Positions 6,180-8,947 of a stretch of 8,947 nt of DNA are shown here, in pieces. Numbering within the stretch: the stretch's first letter is position 1; each line of letters starts with the position of its first letter. This DNA comes from Saprospiraceae bacterium (GTDB taxonomy: Bacteria; Bacteroidota; Bacteroidia; Chitinophagales; Saprospiraceae), in the NCBI GenBank assembly GCA_020630455.1, contig JAHDBK010000125.1, positions 1 through 8,947 on the forward strand, written 5' to 3'. The notes under the pieces are model-generated. The model was not told the origin of the DNA. It did no database searches and was given only the letters and a program-made list of their open reading frames with translations. A program made the translations under genes and the position numbers.

Positions 6180-7271
6180 TTATAATAAATCTTCTACTTT
6201 AGAAAATTGATTTCTCAATAAATGGTCTGTAATAACTAACGCCGCCATGGCTTCAACTATAGGAACAGCTCTTGGAACAACACAAGGGTCATGCCTTCCT
6301 TTTCCTTGAATATCAATAGTATTTCCCTCTTTATCTATTGATTTTTGTCCTTGTAAAATAGTGGCAACGGGCTTAAACGCTACATTGAAATAAATATCTT
6401 CGCCATTTGAAATCCCTCCTTGTATTCCTCCAGAAAAATTAGTCTTTGTTCTAACTCTATCTTCATCTTTAATGAATACATCATTGTGTTCTGAACCTTT
6501 CATTTTAGTACCATCAAATCCAGAACCATATTCAAATCCCTTACAAGCATTAATAGAAAGCATTGCCTTTGCCAAATCAGCATGTAGTTTGTCAAATACA
6601 GGAGCTCCAAGTCCAATTGGACAATTTTCAATAATGCAAGTAATTTTACCTCCTATAGTATCGCCTTCTTTTTTAATTTTAGCAATATATTCAATAAATT
6701 CTTCTGCTTTTTCCAAATCAGGACAACGAACGATGTTTTTTTCAATATTATTAAAATCTAATTCTTTATAATTTTTATCCAGTTTCAAATGACCAACACT
6801 ACTCACATAAGCCGTTATTTTAATATTAAAAAGAGCTAATAACTGCATGGCAATGGCTCCACTTGCAACACGTGCTGCCGTTTCTCTGGCTGATGAACGA
6901 CCTCCACCTTTATAATCTCTTATACCGTACTTTTGCTGATATGTAAAATCGGCATGAGATGGTCTAAAACTATCTTTTATATGAGAATAATCCTTGGATT
7001 TCGCATCTTTATTTTTTATTAATAACATTATTGGAGTTCCTGTCGAAGTCCCTTCAAAAATACCACTTAATATTTCTACTTCGTCATTTTCTTTTCGCTG
7101 AGTTACGATTTTAGATTGCCCAGGTTTTCTTCTATTCATTTGATATTGAATAAAATCGCTGTCAATTTTTAATCCAGCAGGGCATCCATCAATAATAACT
7201 CCAATGGCTTTTCCATGAGATTCTCCAAATGTTGAAATCTTAAAAACTTTACCAAATTCATTAGAAGGCAT
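6180..7271 (-). CDS. aroC: Chorismate synthase
   Basis: AroC converts 5-enolpyruvylshikimate-3-phosphate to chorismate, the last step of the shikimate pathway, using reduced FMN; it acts in the cytosol as a tetramer. The 363-residue length is standard. Diagnostic motifs are all present: FGESHG at 15-20, the RRKPGQS block at 47-53, SGIFEGTSTGTPI at 69-81, RPSHADFTYQQKYG at 103-116 with the conserved His106, GGGRSSARETAARVA at 122-136, GGISNGEDI at 285-293 with FKP at 299-301, and RHDPCVVPRA at 326-335. The start ATG directly precedes PSNEFGKVF, the expected N-terminus; no Shine-Dalgarno is evident. It is the first gene of the minus-strand block and is divergent from the M36 peptidase gene, sharing a 121-bp A+T-rich intergenic region. 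No other shikimate gene is in the window. Confidence 0.98.
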   Translation of the reverse strand: MPSNEFGKVFKISTFGESHGKAIGVIIDGCPAGLKIDSDFIQYQMNRRKPGQSKIVTQRKENDEVEILSGIFEGTSTGTPIMLLIKNKDAKSKDYSHIKDSFRPSHADFTYQQKYGIRDYKGGGRSSARETAARVASGAIAMQLLALFNIKITAYVSSVGHLKLDKNYKELDFNNIEKNIVRCPDLEKAEEFIEYIAKIKKEGDTIGGKITCIIENCPIGLGAPVFDKLHADLAKAMLSINACKGFEYGSGFDGTKMKGSEHNDVFIKDEDRVRTKTNFSGGIQGGISNGEDIYFNVAFKPVATILQGQKSIDKEGNTIDIQGKGRHDPCVVPRAVPIVEAMAALVITDHLLRNQFSKVEDLL

Positions 7272-7310
7272 AAAAAATAAAATTTTATAAATGTATAATT
7301 TTAACGATAT

Positions 7311-7326
7311 TATATTTTAAAATATA
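7311..7326. repeat. Perfect 16-bp palindrome between divergent aroC and peptidase genes
   Basis: TATATTTTAAAATATA is its own reverse complement over all 16 bases. It lies 40 bp from the aroC start and 66 bp from the peptidase start, just upstream of the possible peptidase -7 element at 7338-7345, a position where an operator could sit. All bases are A or T in a very A+T-rich spacer, so chance symmetry is plausible. A weaker one follows: TAAATT 7356-7361 with AATTTA 7365-7370. Confidence 0.3.
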
Positions 7327-7337
7327 GTTTAATTAAC

Positions 7338-7345
7338 TATTTTTG
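7338..7345 (+). promoter_or_regulatory. Possible Bacteroidota -7 element for the M36 peptidase gene
   Basis: TATTTTTG matches the TAnnTTTG consensus exactly and lies 47 bases before the ATG at 7393, a normal leader length. No clear TTG-type -33 element is found about 19 bases further upstream, where the 16-bp A/T palindrome ends. Position and consensus support it; the missing -33 element and the A+T-rich context limit confidence. Confidence 0.35.
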
Positions 7346-7392
7346 GGGCGTTAAGTAAATTGTTAATTTAATATAATAAACCAAATCTTATT

Positions 7393-8947
7393 ATGAATAC
7401 TTTTTTTAATTTAAAAAAGATACCCCTATTACTACTATTCTTTATTGTCATCCAATTCTCTTTATCTGCTCAAAACAGATTGGATAAAGCTGTAAAATAT
7501 TTACAAGAAAATATGGAACAATATCATATCACTGACAAAGATATGCAAGATTGGGTAGTTTATAATAATTATATAACTAAACACAATAAAATAAACCATA
7601 TTTATATCCAACAGACTATCGGTGGAATTCCTATTCACAATGCTGTTTTAAATATTAATGTTTTAAAAGATGGCGAAGTTTTAAGTGCTAATAGTCGCTT
7701 TAATCCTAAAGCTAAGGATATTGTTTATAGTGGATATGCTATCAATGCAGAACAAGCACTACAAATAGCTTTTCAAGAAAATAATTTAGAGTTTAATAGT
7801 GATGTTACAAGATTAAAGGAAACAATAGGTGGAGTAACAGAAAAAGTATTATACACTCCAATGGAGTATTCAGACAATGATATATATGCAGAATTAATTT
7901 ATATTGAAGAAGGTAAGAAAGGATTAAAATTAGCTTGGAAAACAAGTGTAGAAATTTTTAAACCTAGTTTTCATCAGTGGTTTACTTATATAGATGCTCA
8001 AACAGGAGAAGTATTAAAGATTGAAGATGGAGTTTTGCATTGTGATTTTGGAACACCTCATGCACATGACAATTGTTCTAATCATTTACAAGAACAAGAA
8101 GAGGCTAAATTAACTATTCAACCCTATGGAATGCCTAATTTTTTAATTCCAAATTCATATAGAGTGTATCCTTTAGGTATAGAAAGTCCTAATCATGGAG
8201 GCAGAGATTTAATCGTTGACCCAGCGAATTTAACAGCTTCTCCTTTTGGGTGGCATGATACTGATGGCGTAGCAGGTGCAGAATTTACCTATACAAGAGG
8301 AAATAATGTATTGGCTCAAGATGATCAAAATGGAAATAATGGAAACGGATTTAGAGCAGAAGGAGGAGCTAACTTAGAATTTGATTTTACCCAAGATTTA
8401 AACAGAGATCCATCTTTTGATGGAGTAGCTCAAAATTTAAGTTCGTCAATTACCAATTTATTCTATTGGAATAATATTATGCATGATATGTGGTATCTAT
8501 ATGGATTTGACGAAGAAGCAGGAAATTTTCAAGATAATAATTATGGAAATGGAGGGACAGGAGGAGATTATGTGTTCGCAGATTGTCAAGATAGTAGAAA
8601 TATTGAAGATAATCCTGCTTTAAGAAATAATGCTAACTTTTCATCTGGTACAGATGGTCAGAACGGAAGAATGCAAATGTATATGTGGAACTATAATCTT
8701 ACTTCAACTGAAATAAGTTTTAATGTAATTACTCCTGGAAATATTGAAGGAGCATATAATGTAATTGCAGCAGGTTTTGGAAATAATAACTATGATAATG
8801 TTATTGGAGAATTAGTATTGGTGGATGATGGTTCGACTGATTCAACATTGGCTTGTCAAACTCCATTTCTCAATGCAAATGATGTTAATGGCAAAATAGC
8901 AGTAATAGATAGAGGTGATTGTCAATTTGGTACTAAATGCTTAAATG
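7393..8947 (+). CDS. Secreted M36 (fungalysin-type) zinc metallopeptidase with a PA domain, 3' end beyond the window
   Basis: From the ATG at 7393 an uninterrupted frame runs 518 codons to the window edge. Residues 1-26 form a signal peptide (hydrophobic core about 10-24, likely cleavage after LSA). Residues about 60-110 match the fungalysin/thermolysin propeptide (YIQQTIGGIPIHNAVLNINV region, 71-90), and about 155-212 look like a PepSY-type propeptide. The M36 catalytic region begins near 280: FYWNNIMHDMWYLYGFDE at 357-374, GNFQDNNYGNGGTGGDYV at 377-393, NNANFSSGTDG at 412-422, and GRMQMYMW at 425-432. In simple M36 enzymes the HEYGH zinc motif comes soon after that block. Here a protease-associated (PA) domain starts instead, with GKIAVIDRGDCQFGTKC at 500-516, so the zinc helix is expected past the edge. 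A secretion-tag (such as T9SS) C-terminus cannot be judged. The product is probably an extracellular protease. Confidence 0.9.
   Translation, partial: MNTFFNLKKIPLLLLFFIVIQFSLSAQNRLDKAVKYLQENMEQYHITDKDMQDWVVYNNYITKHNKINHIYIQQTIGGIPIHNAVLNINVLKDGEVLSANSRFNPKAKDIVYSGYAINAEQALQIAFQENNLEFNSDVTRLKETIGGVTEKVLYTPMEYSDNDIYAELIYIEEGKKGLKLAWKTSVEIFKPSFHQWFTYIDAQTGEVLKIEDGVLHCDFGTPHAHDNCSNHLQEQEEAKLTIQPYGMPNFLIPNSYRVYPLGIESPNHGGRDLIVDPANLTASPFGWHDTDGVAGAEFTYTRGNNVLAQDDQNGNNGNGFRAEGGANLEFDFTQDLNRDPSFDGVAQNLSSSITNLFYWNNIMHDMWYLYGFDEEAGNFQDNNYGNGGTGGDYVFADCQDSRNIEDNPALRNNANFSSGTDGQNGRMQMYMWNYNLTSTEISFNVITPGNIEGAYNVIAAGFGNNNYDNVIGELVLVDDGSTDSTLACQTPFLNANDVNGKIAVIDRGDCQFGTKCLN

Noticed and set aside
6472..6771. 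99-codon plus-strand open frame
   Set aside because: It is antisense to well-conserved aroC coding sequence and has no recognisable features.
3251..7392. A functional operon or undescribed system formed by aroC, mltG, zinc-ribbon and asparaginase-domain genes
   Set aside because: Gaps of 72-108 bp, a possible internal promoter and unrelated functions make simple adjacency of housekeeping genes more likely than a dedicated system.
7393..8947. M36 gene as a degenerate peptidase because HExxH is absent
   Set aside because: The frame is open to the window edge and the inserted PA domain has only begun, so the zinc motif is expected beyond the last base.
1..8947. CRISPR array, tRNA, rRNA, or transposase gene
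   Set aside because: No regularly spaced direct repeats, no cloverleaf-like or rRNA-like stretch, and no transposase or integrase motifs were seen on either strand.

Overview
The window is an A+T-rich bacterial segment that most likely comes from a member of the Bacteroidota. The evidence is a single-chain exported NagZ-type GH3 plus beta-lactamase-fold protein, an exported M36 peptidase with an inserted PA domain, a stand-alone short asparaginase-domain protein, the lack of clear Shine-Dalgarno sequences, and TAnnTTTG-like promoter elements before some genes. The sequence does not resolve genus or family.

Layout: (1) 1-295 has no gene. It holds a small palindrome at 6-21 and a nested inverted-repeat element at about 97-257, with imperfect 16-base terminal inverted repeats, a 5-base direct repeat (TAATA) on both sides, and a G+C-rich hairpin core. 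This is the least explained part of the window. (2) 296-3250 (+) encodes the large exported NagZ/beta-lactamase-fold fusion. (3) 3259-7271 is a block of four minus-strand genes, transcribed in the order aroC (chorismate synthase), mltG (endolytic murein transglycosylase), a membrane-anchored double zinc-ribbon protein with a TTG start, and a short asparaginase-domain protein. Gaps of 72-108 bp separate them, so they may be partly co-transcribed, although the aroC-mltG gap holds an 11-bp inverted repeat and a possible mltG promoter. (4) 7272-7392 is a divergent intergenic region with a perfect 16-bp palindrome. (5) 7393-8947 (+) is the 5' part of an M36 (fungalysin-type) metallopeptidase gene cut by the window edge.

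How the genes relate: two products act on peptidoglycan outside the cytoplasm. MltG cuts nascent glycan strands at the inner membrane, and the NagZ-type protein is predicted to trim GlcNAc from muropeptides, with a serine-hydrolase domain that may act on peptide or ester bonds. AroC is housekeeping (aromatic amino acid and quinone precursors), and the M36 enzyme is probably secreted for protein degradation. The zinc-ribbon and short asparaginase-domain proteins have no function that can be assigned from sequence. I found no defence system, CRISPR array, tRNA or rRNA. Nearly all coding content belongs to known families, so novelty is concentrated in the 97-257 element.
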